64,000 nucleotides of DNA. It comes from JAFDZW01 sp038229915. GTDB taxonomy: Bacteria; Bacteroidota; Ignavibacteria; Palsa-1295. Shown one piece after another: positions 1 to 7,591 of the stretch. Numbering within the stretch: position 1 is the first letter of the stretch; every line of letters starts with the position of its first letter. The position numbers were made by a program, and so were the translations under genes. The stretch is from the NCBI GenBank assembly GCA_038229915.1, contig JBBRNY010000001.1, positions 105,897 through 169,896 on the forward strand, in the 5' to 3' direction. Below the pieces are notes generated by a model. The model was not told the origin of the DNA, searched no databases, and was given only the letters and a program-made list of their open reading frames with translations.

Positions 1-314
1 TCGCCGATCGGTGGCTCATTTGCGGTGAGTTCTATCCGTAGGTTATCTATCTCAAGCCCCACGACTGCGGCTAAGACGTGCTCAACGGTATGGACACTTG
101 CACCGTTATTTGAGAGGGTTGTGCCACGGGAAACATCGGTGACAAAATCTGCCAGTGCCGGTATTTCGGGTGCACCTTCGAGGTCGCGACGGACAAAGCG
201 AATGCCGTAGTCGGCAGGCGCAGGATGAAACTCCATCGTACAGGAATTGCCGGTATGGAGACCCACACCTTCGAGCCGTACGACCTTTTTTATCGTTCGT
301 TGGTTTGCACGCAT
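1..314 (-). CDS. lpxC: UDP-3-O-acyl-GlcNAc deacetylase LpxC, N-terminal part (cut by window edge)
   Basis: Reading the minus strand from an ATG at 314 gives an open frame of 104 residues to the window edge. The product fits the start of LpxC, the zinc amidase that commits UDP-acyl-GlcNAc to lipid A synthesis in the cytoplasm. Visible family marks are GVGLHTG near residues 16-22 and HTVEH at 75-79, whose last His sits where the LpxC zinc ligand lies. ANEPPIGD near residue 98 is also typical. In Bacteroidota the gene is often fused to fabZ, but the C-terminal part is outside the window, so this cannot be judged. It is transcribed away from the TPR lipoprotein gene at 484. It implies an LPS-bearing outer membrane. 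Confidence 0.93.
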   Translation of the reverse strand, partial: MRANQRTIKKVVRLEGVGLHTGNSCTMEFHPAPADYGIRFVRRDLEGAPEIPALADFVTDVSRGTTLSNNGASVHTVEHVLAAVVGLEIDNLRIELTANEPPIG

Positions 315-424
315 AGTCTTGTCTAACAAAAATACCAATGGAAAGATAACCCCAGATCAAATTCGCAAACAAAGAATTAGGGCTTCTTCACGGCTGAGTT
401 GGGGTTTTCCTTCGTAGATTTGTT

Positions 425-432
425 TATCTTTG
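425..432 (+). promoter_or_regulatory. Bacteroidetes-type -7 element (TATCTTTG)
   Basis: TATCTTTG matches the TAnnTTTG consensus known for the primary sigma factor of Bacteroidetes. It lies 51 bases before the ATG at 484, and the same octamer precedes livH at 4227. No good -33 TTTG is seen at the usual 19-21 base spacing. A small GGGGC/GCCCC hairpin (440-454) follows and would lie in the 5' leader. Confidence 0.45.
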
Positions 433-483
433 TTTCATAGGGGCTTTCTGCCCCATAAGAATTTGGTATATTATCGTTACAAT

Positions 484-1254
484 ATGACCATCAGATCGAC
501 TTTGGTATTTGTTACGGCACTGGTTGTGATCACCGGATGCCGCCCTTCGCAACAGACTCGTCGTGGCGATCAATCGCAAACGAAAGTTGCAGCCGCGTCT
601 CAAACCAAAATGATGGACTCGCTCCTGATGGTGCAAAACAAGCTCATCACTGTTGTCGATACGATGTCGGGCATCATCAGCCAAGACCGCAAACGTATAG
701 CCGAGCTTGAGCGCGAGATAATGAAGCTAAAGAGTTTGATCGAAGAGCGAGCACTCAATGGCAATCAGATCTCGCCACCATCGCTTCCACCACCAAGTTC
801 AGAACCACAAGTTCAGCCTGATCGAAGTGTGACCGGTGCTCCGATACCAACACCACCGCAGCAAGCGGTTGTCACGACCTCGCCGCAAAATGACGAATAT
901 ACATCAGCGCTGAGACAATTCAATAATGGAAAGTATGTTGATGCACTCACAGCCTTTGACGATCTCTCTCATAAAGACGGAAGCTCAGCACTTGCTCCGA
1001 ACTATCTCTATTGGAAAGGCGAATCACTCTATGCGATGGGCGAGTATGCCGAATCGATACGAGCCTTTCACGAACTCTTAGATAAATTTCCCGAGTCAAC
1101 GAAAACTGATGATGCTGAATTTAAGATCGCCGCAGCATACGAAAAAATGGGCGAACGGACAAATGCAAAAGCTGCCTATCAGCGCTTACTACTTTCTTTT
1201 CCTGATACTGAGTATCGGGCAAGAGCAGAAGCGCGGCTCAAGAAATTAAATTAA
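484..1254 (+). CDS. TPR lipoprotein, YbgF/CpoB-like
   Basis: This 256-residue protein begins with a lipoprotein signal (lipobox VITGC, Cys19), so the ATG at 484 is preferred over an in-frame TTG at 430. After the Cys come a coiled-coil segment (about residues 35-85, heptad-like with Leu/Ile), a Pro-rich linker (about 90-130), and three TPR-like repeats to the C-terminus ending LKKLN. This order of coiled coil, linker and TPR is that of YbgF/CpoB, the periplasmic partner of the Tol-Pal machine that links peptidoglycan synthesis and outer-membrane constriction. Tol or pal genes are not in view, so the assignment rests on architecture. It lies 9 bases before a beta-barrel gene, probably in one operon with it. 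Confidence 0.78.
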   Translation: MTIRSTLVFVTALVVITGCRPSQQTRRGDQSQTKVAAASQTKMMDSLLMVQNKLITVVDTMSGIISQDRKRIAELEREIMKLKSLIEERALNGNQISPPSLPPPSSEPQVQPDRSVTGAPIPTPPQQAVVTTSPQNDEYTSALRQFNNGKYVDALTAFDDLSHKDGSSALAPNYLYWKGESLYAMGEYAESIRAFHELLDKFPESTKTDDAEFKIAAAYEKMGERTNAKAAYQRLLLSFPDTEYRARAEARLKKLN

Positions 1255-1263
1255 ATCATAGCA

Positions 1264-2103
1264 ATGAAGAACACCTCGAAATTCATAGTTGCGCTGACAC
1301 TCTGCTGTGCGATCATTTCGCTTAGCTCGGTAGCATCGGCACAAGATCAGGGCGACGTGCTCGCCCCCGATGAAACCTCGACACTGCCAACACTCTTTTC
1401 CGTAAAGCTCTCGGGCGGTTATGGGCTTGGTCGTGGCAGACAGCTCTATGGCAATAACGGAGCCGACAAGATCTTTTGGAGTACCGGACAGGGTGCGAAG
1501 ATGGATATGGCGTTTGATATTCCGTTGCTGCCTATTGATCTGCTCAACTCGGATGGCGAAGCATACGGACCGGAAAAAATACCCTACGTCGGGCTAGAAC
1601 TCGAATTCGCAACTGGCTATCATCTCTCAATCGGTGGCACTACGAATGATCAGCTCCCATCCGGAGGTTTTGTGACAACGACTCGCACCAGTACCTATAT
1701 CCCGATAACGCTTGGCTTCAATGCTCGAACATCGTTCGGTGCAGGTTTGCCATCGGTCTATATTGGTGTCGGTGGTGGCATTCATATCAAAGGTATCTAT
1801 GAAGATAATATTTCTTATTCAAATTCAACCCAGACTGCAAATGTATCCTACGATCCGCCACTACCGTTTGAACTCTACGGCACCATCGGTATGGAACTGC
1901 CACTGCTATATTCACCCGAAGATGGAAACAGCGCGATCGACCTATTTGCCCAACTTCGACTCAGCGAAGTGACAAATTATATCTATCAATATACCTATAC
2001 ACCTTCGAGTGGAACGAGTACCGTTGTGAAAACCACCGGCGATCCGGCACGCACGGCATCGAACGTTGCACTTAATCTTGGCTTCAAGATCAATCTTTAT
2101 TAA
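1264..2103 (+). CDS. Outer-membrane beta-barrel protein, function unknown
   Basis: The 279-residue product has a clear Sec signal peptide (cleavage after about residue 26, VASA/Q). The mature part is rich in Gly, Ser, Thr and aromatics in alternating patterns, with strand-like segments such as LSGGYGLGRG and VYIGVGGGIHI. It ends FKINLY, an aromatic C-terminal residue typical of BAM-inserted barrels. No enzyme motif is seen. It is flanked at 9 and 14 bases by two TPR lipoproteins, which suggests an envelope module. The family is not recognised beyond 'outer membrane beta-barrel'. Confidence 0.72.
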   Translation: MKNTSKFIVALTLCCAIISLSSVASAQDQGDVLAPDETSTLPTLFSVKLSGGYGLGRGRQLYGNNGADKIFWSTGQGAKMDMAFDIPLLPIDLLNSDGEAYGPEKIPYVGLELEFATGYHLSIGGTTNDQLPSGGFVTTTRTSTYIPITLGFNARTSFGAGLPSVYIGVGGGIHIKGIYEDNISYSNSTQTANVSYDPPLPFELYGTIGMELPLLYSPEDGNSAIDLFAQLRLSEVTNYIYQYTYTPSSGTSTVVKTTGDPARTASNVALNLGFKINLY

Positions 2104-2117
2104 AGGAGCATACTTTT

Positions 2118-2768
2118 ATGACTATCAATCGCTTTTCTCTTTTGCTCCTTTGTGTTGTCTTGCTCGTCGGCGTTGACTCTTGCCGACCACGCGGTGCAAA
2201 AACTGCAAAGAATACCAAGCAACAACCAAAACCAACGACACCGCCATCAAACTCACCCACTGCGGCACAAGTGATGAATCGTGCTGATAGTGTACTTGCA
2301 AAAGTGAATGCACTTTCTGCACCGGAGCTTGATGTGGCGAGTATCAAATCAGAAGACTATCCTCGTACTCCGTGGGGCGCAAATTATGTCCCTCGACCCG
2401 ACCTGACGGCTTACTCCAATTACGAAGCGGCACTTGCAGCATTTAATGGCGGCGACTACGACAGGTCTATCGGCTTGCTCTCACAGATCGCTACCAGCGG
2501 ACGCCCGCCAGAATTGGTGCCGAACGCTTATTACTGGATCGGTGAAAGCTATTATGCACTCGGCAGATATGCCGATGCATTGCCATACTTTGAATACACT
2601 ACTAAAGCCGGACCAAATTATAAACGTGAACAAGCGTTTTATAAACTTGCTCGTGCCAATTATACTATTGGCAATACTCAAGCCGCTTCGATGTGGTACG
2701 ACCGCCTTCGCGCAGAGTACCCGACGACACAATATGGCAAGACGCTCAAGAAATTGGGCGTGCAATAG
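2118..2768 (+). CDS. TPR-containing lipoprotein
   Basis: A 216-residue lipoprotein with lipobox VGVDSC (Cys22). A disordered Lys/Pro/Thr-rich stretch follows (about 25-55), then two to three TPR-like units (about 95-216; YEAALAAFNGGDYDRSIGLL and later repeats). The C-terminus GKTLKKLGVQ resembles that of the lipoprotein at 484, so the two may be distant paralogues of the YbgF type. A good ribosome binding site AGGAG (2104-2108) lies 9 bases before the ATG. It sits 14 bases after the barrel gene and probably anchors in the inner leaflet of the outer membrane facing the periplasm. No specific function can be given. Confidence 0.75.
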   Translation: MTINRFSLLLLCVVLLVGVDSCRPRGAKTAKNTKQQPKPTTPPSNSPTAAQVMNRADSVLAKVNALSAPELDVASIKSEDYPRTPWGANYVPRPDLTAYSNYEAALAAFNGGDYDRSIGLLSQIATSGRPPELVPNAYYWIGESYYALGRYADALPYFEYTTKAGPNYKREQAFYKLARANYTIGNTQAASMWYDRLRAEYPTTQYGKTLKKLGVQ

Positions 2769-2849
2769 ATCGGCGATATGCGGAATGTTCCGTAGCATTG
2801 CGAAGTTACTTTTATCCCAGTTATTATTTTTATTAACGAAGACCATCGT

Positions 2850-4058
2850 ATGAACAGATATTTTTCAATTGTTACCGCTCTCGTCGTTCTCACATCAGCG
2901 ACATTTCTTTCGTCTTGCAAAAAAGAAGGCGCCGCCGAAGGCAATGATATTATCATCGGCGAATATGCTTCGATGACGGGGCAAACTGCCACCTTCGGGC
3001 AGTCGGTTCATGCCGGAGCAGTTCTGGCAATTGATGAGATCAACCAGGGCGGAGGAGTCATCGGCAAAAAGATCGTGCTCAAAAGCGAAGACGATCAATC
3101 AAAAACCGAAGACGCCACCGCGGCTGTACAGAAGTTGATAAACCGCGACAAAGTGATTGCATTGCTTGGCGAAGTTGCTTCAAGCCGCTCGAAAGCCGGC
3201 GGACCTATAGCCCAGCAAAGCAAGATCCCGATGATCTCACCGGCTTCGACCAACGAAGACGTTACGAAGATCGGCGATTATATTTTCCGTATTTGTTTTA
3301 TCGATCCCTTCCAAGGAAATGCCCTTGCGTCGTTTGCAAAAAAATCGCTCGGCGCAAAACGTGCGGCGATCTTGCAAGATACCAAACAAGATTATTCGAT
3401 CGGCTTAGCGAATGCTTTTCGCGAGACGTTCCGTAAGAGCGGTGGCGATGTTGTTAGCGAGCAAGCCTATTCATCGGGCGATAAAGATTTCCGTTCGGCT
3501 CTGACATCTATTCGTGCTACCAATCCTGATGTGATCTTTATTCCGGGATACTATAACGAAGTATCGCTGATCGTCCGTCAGGCTCGTGAGTTGGGTATTA
3601 CGGTTCCACTTTTAGGTGGTGACGGTTGGGACTCGGACGAACTGACCAAAGGTGCCGAACAACAGTTCAACAACACCTATCTTTCAAATCACTTTTCGGT
3701 CGAAGATCCCGATGCGGCTGTGCAAAATTTCGTAACGAAATATAAAGCTAAATTCCAAAAAGACCCAGATGCAATGGCAGCACTTGGTTATGATGCGGCT
3801 CGTATTCTTACCGAAGCTATCAAACGTGCTGGCACGACCGATGCCGCAAAGCTTCGCGATGCGATCGCGGCGACCAAAGATTTTAACGGCGTCACCGGCA
3901 AGATCACCCTCAATGCTCAACGCAATGCCGAGAAACCCATCACGATCTTGAAGATCGTCAATGGTAAATACCATTTCGCTCAACGCATCGGACCAAACGG
4001 CGAAACCCAAACCGACTTCAAAGCCAACGACGCCCCTGTGACAGCCCCGGCGAAGTAA
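2850..4058 (+). CDS. livK: Branched-chain amino acid ABC transporter substrate-binding lipoprotein
   Basis: This 402-residue protein has a lipoprotein signal (LSSC, Cys23). The body is a type I periplasmic-binding fold of the Leu/Ile/Val (Peripla_BP_6) family: IIIGEYASMTGQTA at about 34-47, IDEINQGGGVIGKK near 70, and an inter-lobe segment around GYYNEVSLIVRQAREL. Such proteins capture branched-chain amino acids or related ligands such as amides and short peptides, and deliver them to the LivHM permease. The next two genes encode that permease, although a terminator and a promoter-like element separate them. Exact ligand specificity cannot be read from the sequence. Confidence 0.9.
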   Translation: MNRYFSIVTALVVLTSATFLSSCKKEGAAEGNDIIIGEYASMTGQTATFGQSVHAGAVLAIDEINQGGGVIGKKIVLKSEDDQSKTEDATAAVQKLINRDKVIALLGEVASSRSKAGGPIAQQSKIPMISPASTNEDVTKIGDYIFRICFIDPFQGNALASFAKKSLGAKRAAILQDTKQDYSIGLANAFRETFRKSGGDVVSEQAYSSGDKDFRSALTSIRATNPDVIFIPGYYNEVSLIVRQARELGITVPLLGGDGWDSDELTKGAEQQFNNTYLSNHFSVEDPDAAVQNFVTKYKAKFQKDPDAMAALGYDAARILTEAIKRAGTTDAAKLRDAIAATKDFNGVTGKITLNAQRNAEKPITILKIVNGKYHFAQRIGPNGETQTDFKANDAPVTAPAK

Positions 4059-4076
4059 GACTTGTTTTTTTCTTTC

Positions 4077-4106
4077 AAAAGGGCGGTGTAAATACTGCCC
4101 TTTTTT
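4077..4106 (+). terminator. Rho-independent terminator after livK
   Basis: An 11-bp stem (4077-4087 pairing with 4094-4104, one G-T wobble) with a 6-base loop is followed by a T run. It lies 19 bases after the livK stop codon. Confidence 0.85.
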
Positions 4107-4226
4107 ATTGTGCAAAAAATCGTTTGATACCATCTTTAAAAAATTATTGCTCAAAAATAGTGATTAACTAATAACCCTGTCACTATAAAACCCCCTCCTT
4201 ACGACTGATACGTGTTTTATTTTTTG

Positions 4227-4234
4227 TATCTTTG
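4227..4234 (+). promoter_or_regulatory. Bacteroidetes-type -7 element before livH (TATCTTTG)
   Basis: TATCTTTG fits TAnnTTTG and lies 22 bases before the livH ATG, after the livK terminator. A start site would fall near 4241. No clear -33 TTTG is present. It suggests that the permease genes can be transcribed independently of livK. Confidence 0.5.
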
Positions 4235-4255
4235 TTAATTAGAGTTTAACACTAC

Positions 4256-5161
4256 ATGGGAGAAATACTCCAACAGCTGGTAAATGGGATCTCGCTTGGC
4301 GCTATTTATGCGCTTATAGCGCTTGGCTATACGATGATCTATGGTGTGCTCCGATTTATCAATTTCGCTCATGGCGATATTTTTATGATCGGCGCATTTG
4401 CCGGATATTTTGTCGCGAATGCCATCTCGCATATTTTACCGATCGGTAGTATCGGTTCGGTGATCGTCGTCTTTGTTGCTTCGATGACCATCTGTGCCTT
4501 GCTTGGCGCATTGATCGAATACCTTGCGTATCGCCCACTTCGCACCCGCCCGAAACTGACCGTACTTATTACCGCGATCGGCGTCTCGCTCTTTTTAGAA
4601 TATCTTTCACAGTTGCTCTTCGGTGCCACACCGCGCGGCTTTCCGGAGATCATCCCGAACCATGCACTGATTAAATCAAAAGCCATCACGATCGATGTCG
4701 TCGGCGCTGTCGTGATCATCACATCATTTACATTGATGCTCGTGCTTCGATTGATCGTCAAGAAAACAAAGATCGGCACTGCGATGCGCGCCGTGAGCTT
4801 CAACCAACAAGCCGCCAGCTTGATGGGTATTAATATCTCGAAAGTTATCACGTTCACCTTTATGACAGGCTCAGCGCTTGCCGCAGCCGGCGGCGTACTT
4901 TATGCGGCGCAATATCCGAGCATTGATCCATTGATGGGTATCTTGCCCGGCCTCAAGGCATTCGTCGCAGCAGTATTGGGTGGTATCGGAAATATTACCG
5001 GTGCGGCACTTGGCGGTATGATCATCGGTATCGTAGAGTCGTTTATCGGCGGTACGTTTCTTTCGACCTATCGCGATGCGATCGTCTTTGCGATCTTGAT
5101 CGGAATTTTGATCTTCAAGCCAAGCGGAATTCTCGGCAAGAACGAAGTGGAGAAAGTATAA
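4256..5161 (+). CDS. livH: Branched-chain amino acid ABC transporter permease LivH
   Basis: A 301-residue polytopic inner-membrane protein with the LivH signature at its start: GISLGAIYALIALGYTMIYG (about 11-30) followed by INFAHGDIFMIGAF. The conserved cytoplasmic loop for ATPase contact is seen around GTAMRAVSFNQQAASLMGI (about 178-196). Length and eight or so hydrophobic segments fit the family. The stop codon overlaps the livM start by one base (TAATG), which indicates translational coupling. No ATPase genes (livG, livF) are found nearby. Confidence 0.93.
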   Translation: MGEILQQLVNGISLGAIYALIALGYTMIYGVLRFINFAHGDIFMIGAFAGYFVANAISHILPIGSIGSVIVVFVASMTICALLGALIEYLAYRPLRTRPKLTVLITAIGVSLFLEYLSQLLFGATPRGFPEIIPNHALIKSKAITIDVVGAVVIITSFTLMLVLRLIVKKTKIGTAMRAVSFNQQAASLMGINISKVITFTFMTGSALAAAGGVLYAAQYPSIDPLMGILPGLKAFVAAVLGGIGNITGAALGGMIIGIVESFIGGTFLSTYRDAIVFAILIGILIFKPSGILGKNEVEKV

Positions 5162-6138
5162 TGCGACCACAACTCATATTCGCATTGATCTTCGCCGGTC
5201 TCATCGGGCTATCGTTTGTGACCGGTAAGATAGATCCTTATTATTACACGGTCATTATTTTTATCGGCATCAACATCACGATGGCGACGAGCCTGAATCT
5301 GATCAACGGTTTCACCGGTCAGTTCTCGCTTGGTCATGCCGGATTTATGGGTGTCGGTGCGTATGTCTCTGCTATCGTTTCGACCTATCTAACCACCCAC
5401 GGTTTAGGTACTGAGGTGATGGGTGGTGTTCCTGTGATGGCAATAGCGTTATTGGTCGGTGGTCTTGCCGCCGCGCTGACGGGTCTTGCTGTCGGCATAC
5501 CAAGTTTACGTCTAAAAGGCGATTATCTCGCTATCGTCACGCTCGGCTTCAATGAGATCATTCGCGTGATCATTCAGAATGTCGATTTTAAGATCGACGG
5601 CATCTCATACGTCGGTGGCGCACGCGGCTTTGCGGTGCCACAGCTTTCGTCGTTCTTGTGGGTGTTTGGTATTGCGCTGGTTGCAATTTATTTTGTCGAG
5701 AATTTGATCAACTCGACCTACGGTCGTGGATTTCTTGCGGTACGAGACGACGAAGTCGCCGCCGAAGCAATGGGTGTGCATACTACTCGTTTCAAAGTTC
5801 GGGCCTTCGTGATCGGGTCGTTCTTTGCCGGAATTGGCGGCGGGCTCTTCGCACATTTCATCCAATACATTACTCCTGACAATTTTACATTCCTTAAGTC
5901 GATCGAGATCGTGGTGATGGTTATCCTCGGTGGTATGGGCTCGACGTATGGTGTCATTCTTGCGGCGATACTGCTAACGATTATGCCCGAAGCACTGCGC
6001 GAGTTCTCGGAATATAGAATGATCATTTACTCATTGATGCTGATCGTCTTGATGATCGCCCGTCCGCAAGGATTGTTTGGTAGCCAAACATTCACACGGT
6101 TCTTTGCTAAACGCAAAGCCGCGGCAAACAAAGTATAG
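5161..6138 (+). CDS. livM: Branched-chain amino acid ABC transporter permease LivM
   Basis: A 325-residue polytopic membrane protein. Diagnostic LivM segments are SLNLINGFTGQFSLGHAGFMGVGAY (in part, about 45-68) and the EAA-like loop VRDDEVAAEAMGVHTTRFK (about 195-213). It pairs with LivH to form the transmembrane channel of the importer. It starts inside the livH stop codon and ends 6 bases before a HIT hydrolase gene, which may share the transcript. No LivG or LivF ATPase follows, so the energising subunits must be encoded elsewhere. Confidence 0.93.
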   Translation: MRPQLIFALIFAGLIGLSFVTGKIDPYYYTVIIFIGINITMATSLNLINGFTGQFSLGHAGFMGVGAYVSAIVSTYLTTHGLGTEVMGGVPVMAIALLVGGLAAALTGLAVGIPSLRLKGDYLAIVTLGFNEIIRVIIQNVDFKIDGISYVGGARGFAVPQLSSFLWVFGIALVAIYFVENLINSTYGRGFLAVRDDEVAAEAMGVHTTRFKVRAFVIGSFFAGIGGGLFAHFIQYITPDNFTFLKSIEIVVMVILGGMGSTYGVILAAILLTIMPEALREFSEYRMIIYSLMLIVLMIARPQGLFGSQTFTRFFAKRKAAANKV

Positions 6139-6144
6139 ATAGAA

Positions 6145-6648
6145 ATGGAACGCCTCTATTCGCCCTGGAGAAGCAAATACATCGACACCTTCAAAGGAAA
6201 GTCCGAAGTAGAAAACAGCTGTATCTTTTGTTCGGCTCTCGCCTCCTCGAACGATGAAGAACGACTCGTCATCCATCGCGGAGCCGAAGCGTTCGTTATT
6301 ATGAATTTGTATCCGTATAATAGCGGACATTTGATGGTCGTCCCGAACCGTCACACCGCAGATTTTTCATCACTGAGCATTTCTGAGCTTGCCGAATGTA
6401 CCAAACTTCTGCAAGTAAGCCAACAAGCGTTGCATACTCTTTCGGCGCCTCACGGATACAATATCGGGATGAATTTGGGTCGCTCTGCCGGAGCGGGCAT
6501 CGAAGATCACCTCCATTGGCATATTGTCCCGCGGTGGAATGGTGATACCAATTTTATGCCCACCATAGCTGATATAAAAATGGTCTCTGAAGATATGCAG
6601 AGCCAACATACTCAGCTTTCGCAGATTTTTAAGAATATTCTCACCTGA
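6145..6648 (+). CDS. HIT-family nucleotide hydrolase/phosphorylase
   Basis: A 167-residue histidine-triad protein. The HIT motif HLHWHIVPRW places His122, His124 and His126 in the active site, and a CIFC pair (Cys26, Cys29) is the N-terminal zinc site found in Ap4A-type HIT enzymes. The N-terminus MERLYSPWRSKYI is characteristic of the subgroup annotated as diadenosine-tetraphosphate hydrolase or phosphorylase. It probably cleaves dinucleoside polyphosphates or nucleoside phosphoramidates in the cytoplasm. The gene begins 6 bases after livM. A role in transport is not implied; this looks like simple operon sharing. Confidence 0.88.
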   Translation: MERLYSPWRSKYIDTFKGKSEVENSCIFCSALASSNDEERLVIHRGAEAFVIMNLYPYNSGHLMVVPNRHTADFSSLSISELAECTKLLQVSQQALHTLSAPHGYNIGMNLGRSAGAGIEDHLHWHIVPRWNGDTNFMPTIADIKMVSEDMQSQHTQLSQIFKNILT

Positions 6649-6707
6649 GTGTTGTAACTTTTGGGATAGGAGTGAAGTTATTCAAGGACAAATAAAATCG
6701 ATACCCT

Positions 6708-7529
6708 ATGAGAAGTTTATACATTTTTGCATTCCTTTTCGTCACTACGCTATGCTCGGTTGCATCAGCAACGAGCCTGAAGATCGACTCGGTCTATGCT
6801 GATTCGATCTATGCCGAAGGCGTATCCGGTGTGACCTCACCAGAAAGTGCTCTCGGCAAGCCGGATGGTAAGTACGCTCAGATCAGCGGCAACGCACCCC
6901 TGTTTGATCTTGCATTCAGACGTCATAATGGGATCATCGCTAAGCCGATCCTTATTCCAATATTTGCAAAATCAACGATCATTGTTTGGGGAAGAAAAGA
7001 CAAAGATGTTGATAGCTCTGCCGGGCAAATGACGCTTTACAAGACCGATCCGTTCGGTGCTCTGGAATACTCAACCGAATTAACTCCGTTCTATTTGCAA
7101 GACGGCATCAATATCTATCAAGTGCCCGATAGTCAATTTACGTATATGGAGTTTAGTCTCCCTGGTCTTGGCACATCAAACGGCGCAAAGAGTTATTCGA
7201 TCGATGCGGTAGCACTTGTCGAAGACACGTTTGATATTTCAGGTGTCACCCAAAATCAGATATTTGTTCAGCGCTCGTTGGTCAAAGCAAACTACCCCAA
7301 CCCATTCGAGGGCAAGACAACGATCGATTATTCGCTCTTACAAGGCGGGAATATTGAAATGATCGTCGTTGATATCAATGGCATCGAACACGGTCGCGCC
7401 GATCTTGGCTATCAAAACGAAGGCACACATTCTTTCGAGTTTATGACCAATGATCACGGCTTATTCTTCGTCAGATTATTTATTGATGGTGTACCGTCAG
7501 GCAATCCGCTGAAGATCATTTCGCGTTAA
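6708..7529 (+). CDS. Secreted protein with T9SS type A C-terminal sorting domain
   Basis: This 273-residue protein has a Sec signal peptide (about 1-21, VASA/T). An N-terminal domain of unknown role follows (about 22-185) that carries SPESALGKPDGKYAQI, a motif shared by several Bacteroidota surface proteins. The last 80 residues form a T9SS sorting domain: NYPNPFEGKTTIDYSL near residue 195, then MIVVDINGIE, and a C-terminal strand ending PLKIISR. Such domains direct export through the PorV/SprA outer-membrane machinery and are removed at the cell surface. No enzyme motif is seen. A strong terminator follows. Confidence 0.82.
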   Translation: MRSLYIFAFLFVTTLCSVASATSLKIDSVYADSIYAEGVSGVTSPESALGKPDGKYAQISGNAPLFDLAFRRHNGIIAKPILIPIFAKSTIIVWGRKDKDVDSSAGQMTLYKTDPFGALEYSTELTPFYLQDGINIYQVPDSQFTYMEFSLPGLGTSNGAKSYSIDAVALVEDTFDISGVTQNQIFVQRSLVKANYPNPFEGKTTIDYSLLQGGNIEMIVVDINGIEHGRADLGYQNEGTHSFEFMTNDHGLFFVRLFIDGVPSGNPLKIISR

Positions 7530-7550
7530 GTACCGTAGAAGTTCACTATG

Positions 7551-7586
7551 ATCGCAAGCGGTGGCTCACTGCTTGCGATTTTTTAT
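7551..7586 (+). terminator. Rho-independent terminator
   Basis: A 13-bp stem (7551-7563 pairing with 7567-7579, one G-T wobble) with a 3-base loop is followed by a run of T. It lies between the T9SS protein gene and the photolyase gene. Confidence 0.88.
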
Positions 7587-7591
7587 TTTCT

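Noticed and set aside
3684..4154. A 156-residue minus-strand frame over the end of livK
   Set aside because: It overlaps the livK terminator and is antisense to a well-supported binding protein.
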